Assembly: GCA_002011215.1 (NCBI GenBank)
Contig: MTML01000042.1
Span: forward strand, 88,355-152,354
Direction: 5' to 3'
Origin: Archaeoglobus sp. JdFR-24
GTDB lineage: Archaea; Halobacteriota; Archaeoglobi; Archaeoglobales; Archaeoglobaceae
DNA length: 64,000 nucleotides
Under the pieces are notes generated by a model that did not search any database, was not told the DNA's origin, and saw only the letters and a list, made by a program, of their open reading frames with translations. Of the stretch, positions 1 to 9,130 are shown in pieces; position 1 is the stretch's first letter; the number at the start of each line of letters is the position of its first letter. The translations under genes were made by a program, and so were the position numbers.

Positions 1-1
1 G

Positions 2-205
2 ACGGTTGCAGAGAGATACGGGCTCGATTTCATCCCTCTGAGGGGTGAAGAATATGACTTTCTCGTGAGGAAAGAGAGAATGACCAAAAGAGAGGTTAAA
101 GAATTCTTCGAGATTTTGAGGTCAGAAGATTTCAAAATTAAACTTCAGCAAAAACTTCCCGGACTCAGAACCTATGAAAGGACAGGTGAAGTAATTGAAG
201 TTTAA
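2..205 (+). CDS. C-terminal fragment of a PBP-like (molybdate/LysR-type) substrate-binding domain protein
   Basis: An open frame enters from the left edge and ends in TAA, giving 67 residues. The motif RYGLDFIPLRGEEYDFLV is seen and resembles the end of the PBP-like domain (PF12727, COG1910), found alone, behind helix-turn-helix domains and at the end of MoeA-like proteins. These domains bind a small anion or cofactor-like ligand. The N-terminal part lies outside the window, so the domain order and the true product cannot be decided. Confidence 0.55.
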   Translation, partial: TVAERYGLDFIPLRGEEYDFLVRKERMTKREVKEFFEILRSEDFKIKLQQKLPGLRTYERTGEVIEV

Positions 206-285
206 TCAAGTGGTTCAAGGAATCAGATAGTTAAATAGCAGAAATAACCAAAAAATTGCACCGATAAACCACAGCCGAGGAACAT

Positions 286-296
286 ATTTTTATATC
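286..296 (+). promoter_or_regulatory. TATA box of the PEP carboxylase gene
   Basis: The T/A-rich element ATTTTTATATC lies about 25 bases upstream of the ATG at 317. This is the spacing expected for a nearly leaderless archaeal transcript. Confidence 0.5.
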
Positions 297-316
297 GTCC
301 ACGGGGATTCAGGGCG

Positions 317-1774
317 ATGAGGATGATCCCCAGAACTATGAGCACCCAACACCCAGACAACATCACGATTCCATTTTTTGCTGAATCATCAATTCTTAAA
401 GGAGATGATGAAGTCAAGGAAGCCTACTATATTTTTTCCCATCTGAACTGCCATGAGCAGATGTGGGATTATGAGGGTAAAGAAGTAGATAATTTCGTTG
501 TTAAGAAGTTGCTATCCCGATACGGGTATTTTTTCGAGGAAAATATCCTTGGAAAAGATTGTTTTCTAACTTTGAGAGTACCAAATCCAAGCTGGGAGAA
601 AGCAGAGGCAAAAGTGCTGCTTGAGACTCTGGAGAGCATACCAAGGAGCTTCGATGCAGCAAAGCTTTTCTATGGTAATGATATTGCTCCAATATTTGAA
701 GTAATACTGCCCATGACAACATCCCATATCGAATTGAACAGAATATTCTATTATTACAAAAACTTCGTTACAGGAAAGCAGAATAAAACATTCTTCCACG
801 GAGATATAACGATCGCTGAATGGATTGGTGAATTCAGGCCCCATGAAATAAACGTCATCCCACTCGTCGAAGATCTGCCCTTTTTGCTGAACTGTGATGA
901 GATAGTTGAAAAGTTCTTGGAGGATAAATACCAGGATCATCAGAGGGTATTTCTGGCAAAGTCTGATTTGGCATTGAATTACGGAATGGTGGCATCGAGT
1001 ATAGTGCTGAAGGTTGCACTGGCGAAACTTGAGGAGCTTGAGGAAAGATCGTCTGTAGAGATATACCCGATAGTTGGGTTTGGTTCTGCACCCTTCAGGG
1101 GAAATCTCAGACCCCATACAGCTAATAGAATCATAAGGGAGTGGGGAAGCGTCCAGACCTTCACAATACAGTCAGCATTTAAGTATGATTATCCGGAGAA
1201 GGAAGTTAAGGATGCGATTGATGTCTTAAATGCAGGCAGGAGAGTTAAAGCTGATGTGGTCGATGAGGAAATGGCTATAAAACTGATAAAGAATTACAGT
1301 GGAGAATACAGAAAGATGGTTCTGGCTCTATCAAGTCTGATAGGTAAGGTTGCAGCCCATATACCAAAAAGGAGGGAAAGAAAGCTCCATATTGGTCTTT
1401 TTGGCTACTCAAGAAGTATAAATGGGATGATTTTACCGAGAGCGATCCCCTTCTGCTGTGCTCTTTACTCAATAGGATTGCCACCGGAATTACTCGGATT
1501 GAACGCTCTGAATGAGAAAGAGAGAGAATTCGTTTATGAGACGATCAATCTTGAAGATGATCTGAAAGATGCCCTAAAATATTTCAATCCGGGAGTTCTT
1601 GAGTTGATCCCCAAAGAAGTGTCGAAAACTCTGAATTTTGACATCGATTTTGAAATTGATGAAAGACACCGAAACGCAACAGATGAGGTTATTGAAGCTC
1701 TGAAAAAGAACTCTATTGACACCCTCCAGGAAAAAATAATTCAGGCAGCGAATATCAGAAGGTTTCTGGGTTAA
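317..1774 (+). CDS. ppcA: Archaeal-type phosphoenolpyruvate carboxylase
   Basis: Carboxylates PEP with bicarbonate to oxaloacetate, an anaplerotic reaction in the cytosol. The 485-residue protein has the short archaeal form (about half the bacterial enzyme). It begins with the family signature PRTMSTQHPDN at residues 5-15 and carries GFGSAPFRGNLRP near residue 256, the Arg/Gly-rich active-site segment. The start fits the TATA box at 286-296. It stands alone, with a separate promoter region before the next gene. In an autotrophic archaeon it would feed the incomplete TCA pathway; that role is inferred from the family. Confidence 0.93.
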   Translation: MRMIPRTMSTQHPDNITIPFFAESSILKGDDEVKEAYYIFSHLNCHEQMWDYEGKEVDNFVVKKLLSRYGYFFEENILGKDCFLTLRVPNPSWEKAEAKVLLETLESIPRSFDAAKLFYGNDIAPIFEVILPMTTSHIELNRIFYYYKNFVTGKQNKTFFHGDITIAEWIGEFRPHEINVIPLVEDLPFLLNCDEIVEKFLEDKYQDHQRVFLAKSDLALNYGMVASSIVLKVALAKLEELEERSSVEIYPIVGFGSAPFRGNLRPHTANRIIREWGSVQTFTIQSAFKYDYPEKEVKDAIDVLNAGRRVKADVVDEEMAIKLIKNYSGEYRKMVLALSSLIGKVAAHIPKRRERKLHIGLFGYSRSINGMILPRAIPFCCALYSIGLPPELLGLNALNEKEREFVYETINLEDDLKDALKYFNPGVLELIPKEVSKTLNFDIDFEIDERHRNATDEVIEALKKNSIDTLQEKIIQAANIRRFLG

Positions 1775-1915
1775 TGGCTTTAAGTTAAATGATGACTAAA
1801 ATTTTAACGTTGAAAACTTGAGAACTAATGCTATCTTTACACTTGGGATGTTTGGTCTCAATCCATCTTCTCCAATCAAAAAAATAAGATTTAAATAATT
1901 AAAATCAAACAACTA

Positions 1916-2431
1916 ATGGTAATGGATTTGAGTGCCCTTTTCAAGCTGAGTTATGGTATGTATCTGATTACCTCGAAAAAGGATACAGAGATAAATGGTC
2001 AGATTGCCAATACGGTATTCCAGATCAGTTCCGATCCGATCTGTATTGCTGTCAGCATAAATAAAAAAAACCTGACTCATGAGTTCATTGAAAGCAGCAG
2101 GGTTATTGGTATAACAGTCCTTTCAGAAAAGACTCCCTTTAAATTCATAGGCAGGTTCGGTTTCAGAAGTGGGAGAGATATAGATAAGTTTCAAGGCATA
2201 AGATATGAGATTGGAAAAACAGGTGCCCCACTTGTAGTGGATCATGCGGTTGCATGGCTGGAACTTGAGGTCATCGACTCTCTTGATGCCTTTACACACA
2301 CAGTTTTCGCTGGAAAACTGATTAATAGCAGGGTTTTAAATGATGAAACACCAATGAACTACCGCTACTATCATGAGGTTGTGAAGGGAAAAACTCCAGA
2401 AAGGGCCGCAACTTTTGTAAAGGAGGGATAA
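1916..2431 (+). CDS. Flavin reductase-like FMN-binding domain protein
   Basis: 171 residues matching the split-barrel flavin reductase family (pfam Flavin_Reduct): an N-terminal LFKLSYGMYLITSKKD strand pair, then PICIAVSINKKNLTHEFI and a FGFRSGRDIDKF segment as in archaeal flavoredoxin and the flavin module of high-molecular-weight rubredoxin. It probably binds FMN and passes electrons between NAD(P)H or F420H2 and a partner. The TATA-like run AGATTTAAATAATT ends about 18 bases before the ATG. An alternative start is the ATG two codons on. It ends one base before the next gene, so the two form an operon. Confidence 0.8.
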   Translation: MVMDLSALFKLSYGMYLITSKKDTEINGQIANTVFQISSDPICIAVSINKKNLTHEFIESSRVIGITVLSEKTPFKFIGRFGFRSGRDIDKFQGIRYEIGKTGAPLVVDHAVAWLELEVIDSLDAFTHTVFAGKLINSRVLNDETPMNYRYYHEVVKGKTPERAATFVKEG

Positions 2432-2432
2432 A

Positions 2433-3479
2433 ATGGAGAAAAAAATAAAGTTCAGTATGCTTATTCCCTATCCAGCCCCTGAACCTGTAGAAAGGGTATT
2501 CAGGCTTGTTGAAAGGATGGAACAGTACAGTATCGACTCGTTATGGCTACCCGATCACCTGCTCATGTTCCCGAAGGGTTATTGTCCTGACGTCTGGAGC
2601 CTGATTTCTGCAATTTCAGTCAGATCATCATCTGTCAGAATCGGAGCAGGAGTTACCTGTCCCCACAGGCGACATCCGGCAGTTTTCGCTCAGATGGCTG
2701 CAACGATCGAGCATCTCTCAAGGGGTAGGTTGAATGTTGGCATTGGAGCTGGGGAGGCGATGAATCTTGACCCCTTTGGAATTGAATGGAGAAACAGACC
2801 TGTAAAAAAGATGGTGGAATTCATCGAAATTTGCAGGCTTTTATGGACTGAGGAGAAGGTAAATTATGAAGGTGAGTTTTACCATTTGAAAGATGCGTTT
2901 CTTCAAATCAGACCTGAAGGAAAAATTCCATTTTACATAGCCGGAAACGGCAGGAGAACAAGGGAGATAACAGGTATGATCGGTGATGGCTGGATCCCTA
3001 TCTGTGAGAGTCCAAAGACATACAGAAAGAACCTTGAAGATGTGAAAAGGGGTGCTGATAAAGCAGGGAGGAAACTGGACGAAATAGACATGGCCCTGCA
3101 GATATACACAGCCATCTCAGACAACCCGGAAGAACTCAATTTTGTAAGGATGTTCCCGGTGGTCATGCTTTTAGGAGCTCTCAAAAAGGTAAAAGAGGGT
3201 GGGTATGCTATTGAAATTGATGAGATAGGTGATGAATTTTACTTTAAGGATCTGATCGTTGGAGGAGAGATGGAAAACAAACTGTATGATCTCGTTCCAA
3301 AAGTGCCTGTTGAGGTTGCAGATGAGTTTTCTATAATGGGGACAAAGGATGAATGCATTGAAAAAATTGAGAAGTTTATTAGGGCTGGGGTTGAACATTT
3401 CATACTCATAAACATTGGGCCTAACCCTAAAGAAACGCTGAGAATTTATGGAGAAGATATAATCCCTGCTTTTCTGTAG
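2433..3479 (+). CDS. LLM-class, probably F420-dependent, oxidoreductase (Mer-like)
   Basis: 348 residues of the luciferase-like monooxygenase TIM-barrel family, in the branch with F420-dependent methylene-tetrahydromethanopterin reductase and F420-dependent dehydrogenases. Seen: SLWLPDHLLMFPKG near residue 36, HRRHPAVFAQMAATIEHLSRGRLNVGIG (residues about 78-105), and YIAGNGRRTREITGMIGDGW near residue 170. The substrate is unknown. It starts one base after the upstream flavin reductase, which suggests a two-component flavin/F420 system. True Mer is usually somewhat shorter, so this is a paralogue rather than a confident mer. Confidence 0.78.
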   Translation: MEKKIKFSMLIPYPAPEPVERVFRLVERMEQYSIDSLWLPDHLLMFPKGYCPDVWSLISAISVRSSSVRIGAGVTCPHRRHPAVFAQMAATIEHLSRGRLNVGIGAGEAMNLDPFGIEWRNRPVKKMVEFIEICRLLWTEEKVNYEGEFYHLKDAFLQIRPEGKIPFYIAGNGRRTREITGMIGDGWIPICESPKTYRKNLEDVKRGADKAGRKLDEIDMALQIYTAISDNPEELNFVRMFPVVMLLGALKKVKEGGYAIEIDEIGDEFYFKDLIVGGEMENKLYDLVPKVPVEVADEFSIMGTKDECIEKIEKFIRAGVEHFILINIGPNPKETLRIYGEDIIPAFL

Positions 3480-3667
3480 AGTCGCTGGATAGCACTGAAT
3501 CAGAAATGTCAGGAAATTTTGATGTGATAAGTGCTTAGTATATTGAATGGAGTTTAATCCAACTACAAAATTGATATTGTAGATAGCTATGGTGATCAAA
3601 AATTGACTGATAAAAGACTAAACTTACAAAAAATTATTAATAGATATTTAACCAATCATACACAATC

Positions 3668-4114
3668 ATGGGAAAAGTAGCTGAAGTATTTGGTGTGTTT
3701 GCAGCACCAAGTGTTATGGGGATATCACCAGTTGTGGTGTTAAGGGCAGAGGATGGAAGATATCTCCCTATTTATATAGGCATTTCGGAAGCAATGGCAA
3801 TACATTCTGCATTGAAAAACAGGTTGATGTCAAGGCCGATGACCCACGATCTGTTGACTGAAATATTGAAAAAGCTAAAAACGCAGGTAAACAAAATCAT
3901 CATCGATGACATAATAGACAATACATTTTATGCGAGGGTCATCCTGAAACAGAACGATCATGAAATTGAGCTTGATGCAAGACCAAGCGATAGCATTGCA
4001 ATAGCAGTAAGAATGGCATGTCCAATTTATATTGAGGAAAAGGTTCTGGATGAAGCTGGTCAGGAAGAGGAGCTACCTTCTGATTATGTTGAGTTCGATC
4101 AGATAATGCAGTAA
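3668..4114 (+). CDS. Bifunctional nuclease family protein (DUF151)
   Basis: 148 residues covering the whole DUF151 domain (PF02577). Seen: VVLRAEDGRYLPIYIGISEAMAIH near residue 23, MTHDLLTEILKKL near 58, and LDARPSDSIAIAVRM near 112. The conserved core matches the plant bifunctional nuclease and bacterial/archaeal homologues, some of which have RNase and DNase activity. The role in archaea is not established. The upstream 190 bases are AT-rich with a likely TATA at ATTAATAGATATTTAA. It is monocistronic by spacing. Confidence 0.85.
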   Translation: MGKVAEVFGVFAAPSVMGISPVVVLRAEDGRYLPIYIGISEAMAIHSALKNRLMSRPMTHDLLTEILKKLKTQVNKIIIDDIIDNTFYARVILKQNDHEIELDARPSDSIAIAVRMACPIYIEEKVLDEAGQEEELPSDYVEFDQIMQ

Positions 4115-4217
4115 TTATAGTTAAAATTGAATTTAGGTTTATTAGAATATTATTCAATAAAATAAAAACACGTCCTTTTATACAATATATCCTTTTTTAG
4201 AATAAAAAATCGTAAGA

Positions 4218-4230
4218 CTTTTATATTTTA
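4218..4230 (+). promoter_or_regulatory. TATA box of the KaiC-like ATPase gene
   Basis: CTTTTATATTTTA is centred about 24 bases before the ATG at 4247, so the message is probably leaderless. Confidence 0.5.
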
Positions 4231-4246
4231 AGGATTAATTTTCTAT

Positions 4247-5668
4247 ATGCTTCCTTCAGGAATAAAAGGACTGGATACTATACTGGGGGGAGGGATTGAA
4301 GAAGGATGGAGTTACCTGCTTAAAGGATCTCCCGGTTCTGGAAAAACTATCTTTGGACTCCAGTTCCTTATTAAAGGCTTGAAAAACTCGGAAAAGGTTG
4401 CATACATATCTTTTGATGAATCAAAAAAAGAGGTTTACAATCAGGCCAAATCTTTTGGCTGGGATCTCAATTCAGAAAACTTTGTTTTTGTGGACTGGGT
4501 CTCGGAATTAAATCTTCTGGAATCTGATTTTCTTTACTTGGATTTTGACTCCCTTAATGAGGTCAGGTCATTTATCTCAAAATTTACCACGATGGATGAG
4601 CTGAAAGGCATCACCCGTCTTTTCATAGATGGAGTTGGGGCTTTAAGAGATGCATCAAACAATCCAACGATTTTTCGGAGAATGATTTCTTCAATCACCG
4701 ACATTCTGCATAAAAATGAGATTACAACTATCGTCAGCATGGAAATGTCCGAAAAGTTTGGTAAAGACCCCATCAGCTATCTCACTTCTGGAGAGTTTGA
4801 ACTTGACCGCATCGTTAGAAGTGATGGAGAGGTCATCAGAACATTTGATGTTATGAAGTACCGTCCCGGAAAGGCAATACTTGGAAGACATTACTTCGAA
4901 ATAACTGAAGAAGGAATAGTGGTCTTCCCGATCACTCCAAAAAATAAAATAAAAAAATTAAAACACCATGTGTTCAGCACAGGCAATAAACAGCTGGACT
5001 CGCTTATTGGTGGAAATATAAATGCCGGGTCAGTTATTATGATTACGGGAAAGACAGGTGTTGGAAAGACGAATCTATCTCTTCAGTTTCTTGTCGAAAA
5101 TGACAGGATGGGAAGAAAAGGCATACTTTACACATTCGAGGAATCTGAGAATGAAATCAAGAGGAGATTTAAGGACCTGTTCGCTCATGAGGTGATAAAT
5201 GTTGTAGTTAAAGAACTATCACCCTACGGCATGAATATCGGGAAATTTTACAACGTTATACTGGAGGACGTGGAAACGCTAAAACCGGATCTGGTGGTAA
5301 TTGATCCTATAAATTCCCTTGAGAACGTTGTCCTCTCGACTGATGAGCTAACGAGGGTTATAAATTACATACGAGAACACCTCAAAAATTACGGTATAAC
5401 ACTTATTTTGACACATGAACTGCTCAATCCAGTGGATGTTTTCCAGTTCTCCGGTGGTTTGAGCTTTATTGCAGATATTCTGATCTATGGAAGGCATATG
5501 GAACTGGATGGAGAACTTATTAAGTCGATTTCGGTAATAAAGAACAGATTTGGAGACCATGAAAGATCAGTTAGAATTCTCGATCTGGAAGAAGGGAAGG
5601 GATTACAGATCGGTGAGCCTCTCAAGAACTTTAAAGGTGTGATGAGGGGCTACTTGAAGGAGCTTTAG
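4247..5668 (+). CDS. KaiC-like / RAD55-family ATPase with two RecA domains
   Basis: 473 residues with two RecA-type ATPase modules. The first has Walker A GSPGSGKT at residues 28-35 and a strand-ending FIDGVGAL. The second has Walker A TGKTGVGKT at about 266-274 and Walker B LVVIDPINS near 350. Architecture matches archaeal KaiC-like proteins, which hydrolyse ATP and often autophosphorylate; some partner with signalling or archaellum proteins. No archaellum or Kai partner gene is nearby, so the role is open. A compact structured element begins five bases after the stop. Confidence 0.82.
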   Translation: MLPSGIKGLDTILGGGIEEGWSYLLKGSPGSGKTIFGLQFLIKGLKNSEKVAYISFDESKKEVYNQAKSFGWDLNSENFVFVDWVSELNLLESDFLYLDFDSLNEVRSFISKFTTMDELKGITRLFIDGVGALRDASNNPTIFRRMISSITDILHKNEITTIVSMEMSEKFGKDPISYLTSGEFELDRIVRSDGEVIRTFDVMKYRPGKAILGRHYFEITEEGIVVFPITPKNKIKKLKHHVFSTGNKQLDSLIGGNINAGSVIMITGKTGVGKTNLSLQFLVENDRMGRKGILYTFEESENEIKRRFKDLFAHEVINVVVKELSPYGMNIGKFYNVILEDVETLKPDLVVIDPINSLENVVLSTDELTRVINYIREHLKNYGITLILTHELLNPVDVFQFSGGLSFIADILIYGRHMELDGELIKSISVIKNRFGDHERSVRILDLEEGKGLQIGEPLKNFKGVMRGYLKEL

Positions 5669-5672
5669 CTTT

Positions 5673-5760
5673 GACTTTTTGCAGACATGCAAAGTCCCGA
5701 GCGATGCGAGGGGTTGGGTGAGTGCATTCGACATGTCCGCTGTCGTCCGACCCCAAAGGG
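5673..5760 (+). ncRNA. Strongly structured element after the KaiC-like gene (putative RNA or IS-end hairpin)
   Basis: Seen directly: a hairpin GACTTT...AAAGTC (5673-5678 with 5691-5696), then a long stem GGGGTTGGG (5710-5718) with TCCGACCCC (5746-5754), and an inner stem CGACA/TGTCG (5729-5733 with 5741-5745) stacked directly on it. The region is GC-richer than its surroundings and has no coding frame. It could be a small RNA, a 3-prime processing or termination structure, or the hairpin end of a vanished IS200/IS605-type element. I do not recognise a named family. Confidence 0.45.
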
Positions 5761-5769
5761 CAAGCAATC

Positions 5770-6165
5770 CTATGCCTTAATCATCTTCCTGAATATTTTC
5801 CCAGCAATTTTCTGATCTTAACCAGTTCTTTCTGATCTTAACCAGTTCTTTCTGATCTTAACCAGTTCATTAAGAATTTTCAAGTTAATATTTTTCTTCT
5901 TCGTAAGTTTCTATTGCAGCAGGTTTTTCAATCCTAACGAATCTCATAATCAACTCTTTTAATTCCTCAAATTGTTCCATTCCCTCTACCCTTATTTTAG
6001 CTCCTGTCTGTCCAGAATGCTCAGCAGTTTTTTAATAGTGACGATTCCAAGCCTCCTTGAGATCGGACCCTGACCAATATATATTGGTTATCCTGTTGTA
6101 AGGCACAATTCCTGTGTTTTTGAGCCGTATTCTCCTTTTCCATACTATTTCGTTTTTACCAGTAA
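5770..6165 (-). pseudogene. Decayed bPH_2 (YdbS-like) membrane-protein gene, C-terminal part
   Basis: Read on the minus strand, 6165 to about 6030 encodes RIRLKNTGIVPYNRITNI followed by YIGQGPISRRLGIVTI, the core of a bacterial-PH-like domain (PF03703). A frameshift in a run of six A residues (around 6031-6036) moves the sequence to the frame KTAEHSGQTGAKIRVEG, then MEQFEELKELIMRFV, which ends in TAA at 5885. A further frame shift plus a triplicated 20-base repeat separates this from a tail reading ILNELVKIRK, then LLGKIFRKMIKA. No intact start or N-terminus is present. The similarity is recognised by eye. Confidence 0.55.
5811..5868. repeat. Three tandem copies of a 20-base repeat
   Basis: TCTGATCTTAACCAGTTCTT occurs at 5811-5830 and 5831-5850, and its first 18 bases at 5851-5868. 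Twenty is not a multiple of three, so the expansion breaks the reading frame of the bPH_2 pseudogene tail in which it sits. Confidence 0.9.
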
Positions 6166-6327
6166 ATTTTTGAAAATTTTCAGCAGGGTAAAATCAGAAA
6201 TTGACTCAATTCAATTACGCGGGAAAGATTCTAATCAAACTTATGCTGAATCTTATACCATCTCCATCTCAATTGCAGGATATCTGAATATTTGCCACAT
6301 CTCAAAACACTTCAGCAAGTTAACAAA

Positions 6328-6339
6328 AGTATTATATGT
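6328..6339 (+). promoter_or_regulatory. TATA box of alaS
   Basis: AGTATTATATGT is centred about 27 bases before the ATG at 6361. It supports that ATG over the ATG at 6292, which lies upstream of the TATA box. Confidence 0.5.
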
Positions 6340-6360
6340 TTCCCAATTATTCAGATCTCG

Positions 6361-9087
6361 ATGAATCTCGATAGTGAGTATCTCGATATAACTTACCTGC
6401 CTGAGAACGGGTATGTAAGGAAGAAGTGTCCGAGTTGTGGCAAATATTTCTGGACCGCTGATGAAAACAGGGAAATATGTGGTGATCCGCCCTGTGGAAG
6501 TTACACTTTTATCGGAAATCCTGCATTTAGCAGAAAATTCGATCTTGCCGGGATGAGGGAGTATTATCTATCTTTTTTTGAAAAAAGAGATCATACCAGA
6601 ATTGACAGGTATCCGGTGGTGGCAAGGTGGAGAGATGATATTTATCTTACGATAGCTTCAATTGCAGATTTTCAGCCATTTGTGACTGCTGGCATCGTCC
6701 CGCCTCCAGCAAACCCACTCACGATATCTCAGCCGTGCATACGCATGGATGATCTCGATTCTGTTGGGAGAACTGGCAGGCATCTTACCTTATTCGAAAT
6801 GATGGCTCATCACGCTTTCAACAATCCGGAAAGGGAAATTTACTGGAAGAGTGAAACAGTGAAGTACTGTACGGAGCTGCTTGGTGAACTTGGGGTTAAA
6901 AAGGAGGATATAGTTTACAAGGAAGAGCCATGGGCCGGAGGTGGTAACGCGGGCCCCTGTCTTGAAGGCATCGTTGGGGGGCTTGAAGTAGCCACCTTAG
7001 TTTTCATGAATCTCGAGGTGCATCCTGAGGGCGAAATAGAGATCAAAGGAGAGAGATACAGGAGGATGCCCAATTATATTGTGGATACTGGATACGGGCT
7101 TGAAAGGTTTACGTGGGCCAGCAAAGGGACTCCCACGGTATATGATGCTATATTTCCGGAAGTTCTGGAGATAATCGTGGAGAACAGCAATGTTAAGCAT
7201 TTCACAGATGATGAAGAGGTTGCAAGAATAATTGGTGAGAGTTCAAAGGTTGCAGGTGTGATGGGCTCGTTGAGGGGCGAAGCTTTGAGCCAGCTGAGAA
7301 AAAGTGTTGCTTCTCGTCTGGGTATTGGAATTGAAAGGCTTGAAGAAATAGTAAAACCTCTCGAAAGAGTTTATGCTCTTGCAGACCATACAAGGGCAAT
7401 TCTTTTCATGCTTGGTGACGGTCTTGTCCCGTCTAATGCAGGTGCGGGCTATCTTGCAAGACTCATGATCAGGCGAAGTTTGAGGTTATCGGAAGAACTT
7501 GAACTAAAAATTGGGTTGTTTGATCTTATTGAGCTTCACAGAAACATACTGAAGAACTTTAAATTTGTTATCCCGCTTGAAACGATCCATGAGATTATTG
7601 AACTTGAAGAAGCCAGATACAGAACAACCATAACAAAGGGTATAGGGCTGGTTGAAAGGACGATATCCAGAAAGAACAGAATTGAGAAGGAAGATCTCAT
7701 CGAATTTTATGATTCCCACGGCATCCCGGCGGAGATGGTGGTCAAGATCGCTCAGGAAAAGGGAGTCGAACTTGAAATGCCTGAAGAATTTTATGCTGAA
7801 CTGGCAATGAGACATTCAAAAGCCGAAAAGAAGGAAAAGGAGGTTATAAAGCTATCCAAGGACTATCCAGAGACCGAAAAGTTGTATTATAACTCAAAAC
7901 TCCTTGAATTCGAGGCGAATATAATCGGAGTTGAAAATGGATTTGTAATCCTCGACAGAACAGCCTTCTATCCTGAGAGTGGAGGACAGGATAACGACAC
8001 GGGCTATCTGGAAAGTAAGAGCGGGAAGATAGCTGTTACGGATGTTATCGATGCGGATGGAGTGGTTCTCCACAGAGTTGAAACACCAGATTTGAAACCG
8101 GGGATGAAGGTTAGGGGTTACATCGATGCCGAAAGGAGATTCAGACACATGAGGCACCACTCAGCTACGCATCTTTTGTTGTATGCTGCCAAAAAAGTAC
8201 TCGGTGAACAGGTATGGCAGGCCGGTGCAAGAAAGGAGTGGGACAAGGCGAGACTTGACATAACTCATTATAGGAGACCGAGTGAAGAAGAGGTCTCAAG
8301 AATAGAAAAGATAGCTAACAGAGAGGTTATGGCAAACAAACCCGTTTCATGGGAGATTATGGACAGAGTTGAGGCGGAGAAACTCTATGGATTTACCCTT
8401 TATCAGGGTGGAGTCCCTCCAGGAAGAAAAATCAGGGTAGTGAGAGTAGGAGACGATGTTCAGGCGTGTGGAGGCACTCATTGCGAGCGTACGGGTGAGA
8501 TAGGGCTTATAAAAATAATCAGGACAGAGTCAATTCAGGATGGAGTTGTCAGATTTGAATATGCGGCTGGTGAGGCTGCACTTGATTATATCTCAAAAGA
8601 GGAGGAATATCTCAAAGAGGCAGGGCAGGTACTCAGGGTCGAACCTTCAATGCTTCCAAAAACAGTAAAAAGGTTTTTCGATGAGTGGAAAGAACAGAGA
8701 AAGGAGATAGAGAGATTGATCTCTGAAGTGGCAGATCTGAAAGCCCAGATGATTCTCGAAAATGCTGAGGAATACGACTCAATCCCGGTTGTTGCGGAAA
8801 TTTATGAAAATGCCGATCAGCAGGAACTTGTAAAGCTTGGATTCGCTCTTGCGGGAAAGGGTGGGGTTGGATGCCTCATCACAACCAGGGATCGTGTGAA
8901 AATCGTTACCTTCAGCGGTAAAAAAGAGGTTGATGCAAGGGACCTTATAAGAGAGATCGGCAGGCACATCAAGGGAAGTGGGGGAGGAAGACCGAATCTT
9001 GCTCAGGGTGCAGGACAGGTAGCACCAACGAAAGATGAGCTATTGACCTACATTTTCGGCTATCTCCAGAGGGTTCTGAAGAGTTGA
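6361..9087 (+). CDS. alaS: Alanyl-tRNA synthetase (archaeal type)
   Basis: Charges tRNA-Ala and edits mischarged Ser/Gly. From the ATG at 6361 the protein is 908 residues. It has the archaeal N-terminal Cys-rich segment (CPSCGKYFW ... CGDPPCG), the class II catalytic core with LTISQPCIRMDDLDSVG, the editing domain with HMRHHSATH near residue 597 and ACGGTHCERTGEIG near 701, and a C-Ala/DHHA1 tail with GSGGGRPNLAQGAG. The longer frame from 6292 adds 23 non-conserved residues and begins upstream of the promoter, so I reject it. Full length, with no lesions seen. Confidence 0.95.
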   Translation: MNLDSEYLDITYLPENGYVRKKCPSCGKYFWTADENREICGDPPCGSYTFIGNPAFSRKFDLAGMREYYLSFFEKRDHTRIDRYPVVARWRDDIYLTIASIADFQPFVTAGIVPPPANPLTISQPCIRMDDLDSVGRTGRHLTLFEMMAHHAFNNPEREIYWKSETVKYCTELLGELGVKKEDIVYKEEPWAGGGNAGPCLEGIVGGLEVATLVFMNLEVHPEGEIEIKGERYRRMPNYIVDTGYGLERFTWASKGTPTVYDAIFPEVLEIIVENSNVKHFTDDEEVARIIGESSKVAGVMGSLRGEALSQLRKSVASRLGIGIERLEEIVKPLERVYALADHTRAILFMLGDGLVPSNAGAGYLARLMIRRSLRLSEELELKIGLFDLIELHRNILKNFKFVIPLETIHEIIELEEARYRTTITKGIGLVERTISRKNRIEKEDLIEFYDSHGIPAEMVVKIAQEKGVELEMPEEFYAELAMRHSKAEKKEKEVIKLSKDYPETEKLYYNSKLLEFEANIIGVENGFVILDRTAFYPESGGQDNDTGYLESKSGKIAVTDVIDADGVVLHRVETPDLKPGMKVRGYIDAERRFRHMRHHSATHLLLYAAKKVLGEQVWQAGARKEWDKARLDITHYRRPSEEEVSRIEKIANREVMANKPVSWEIMDRVEAEKLYGFTLYQGGVPPGRKIRVVRVGDDVQACGGTHCERTGEIGLIKIIRTESIQDGVVRFEYAAGEAALDYISKEEEYLKEAGQVLRVEPSMLPKTVKRFFDEWKEQRKEIERLISEVADLKAQMILENAEEYDSIPVVAEIYENADQQELVKLGFALAGKGGVGCLITTRDRVKIVTFSGKKEVDARDLIREIGRHIKGSGGGRPNLAQGAGQVAPTKDELLTYIFGYLQRVLKS

Positions 9088-9130
9088 AGGGTCAAATTAC
9101 TGATTAAATAAGTTAAAAACAAGCTGAAAA

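Noticed and set aside
566..1117. A 183-codon minus-strand open frame inside ppcA
   Set aside because: It lies wholly antisense to a clear PEP carboxylase, has no recognisable domain and a low-complexity, Cys/Phe-rich composition typical of shadow frames.
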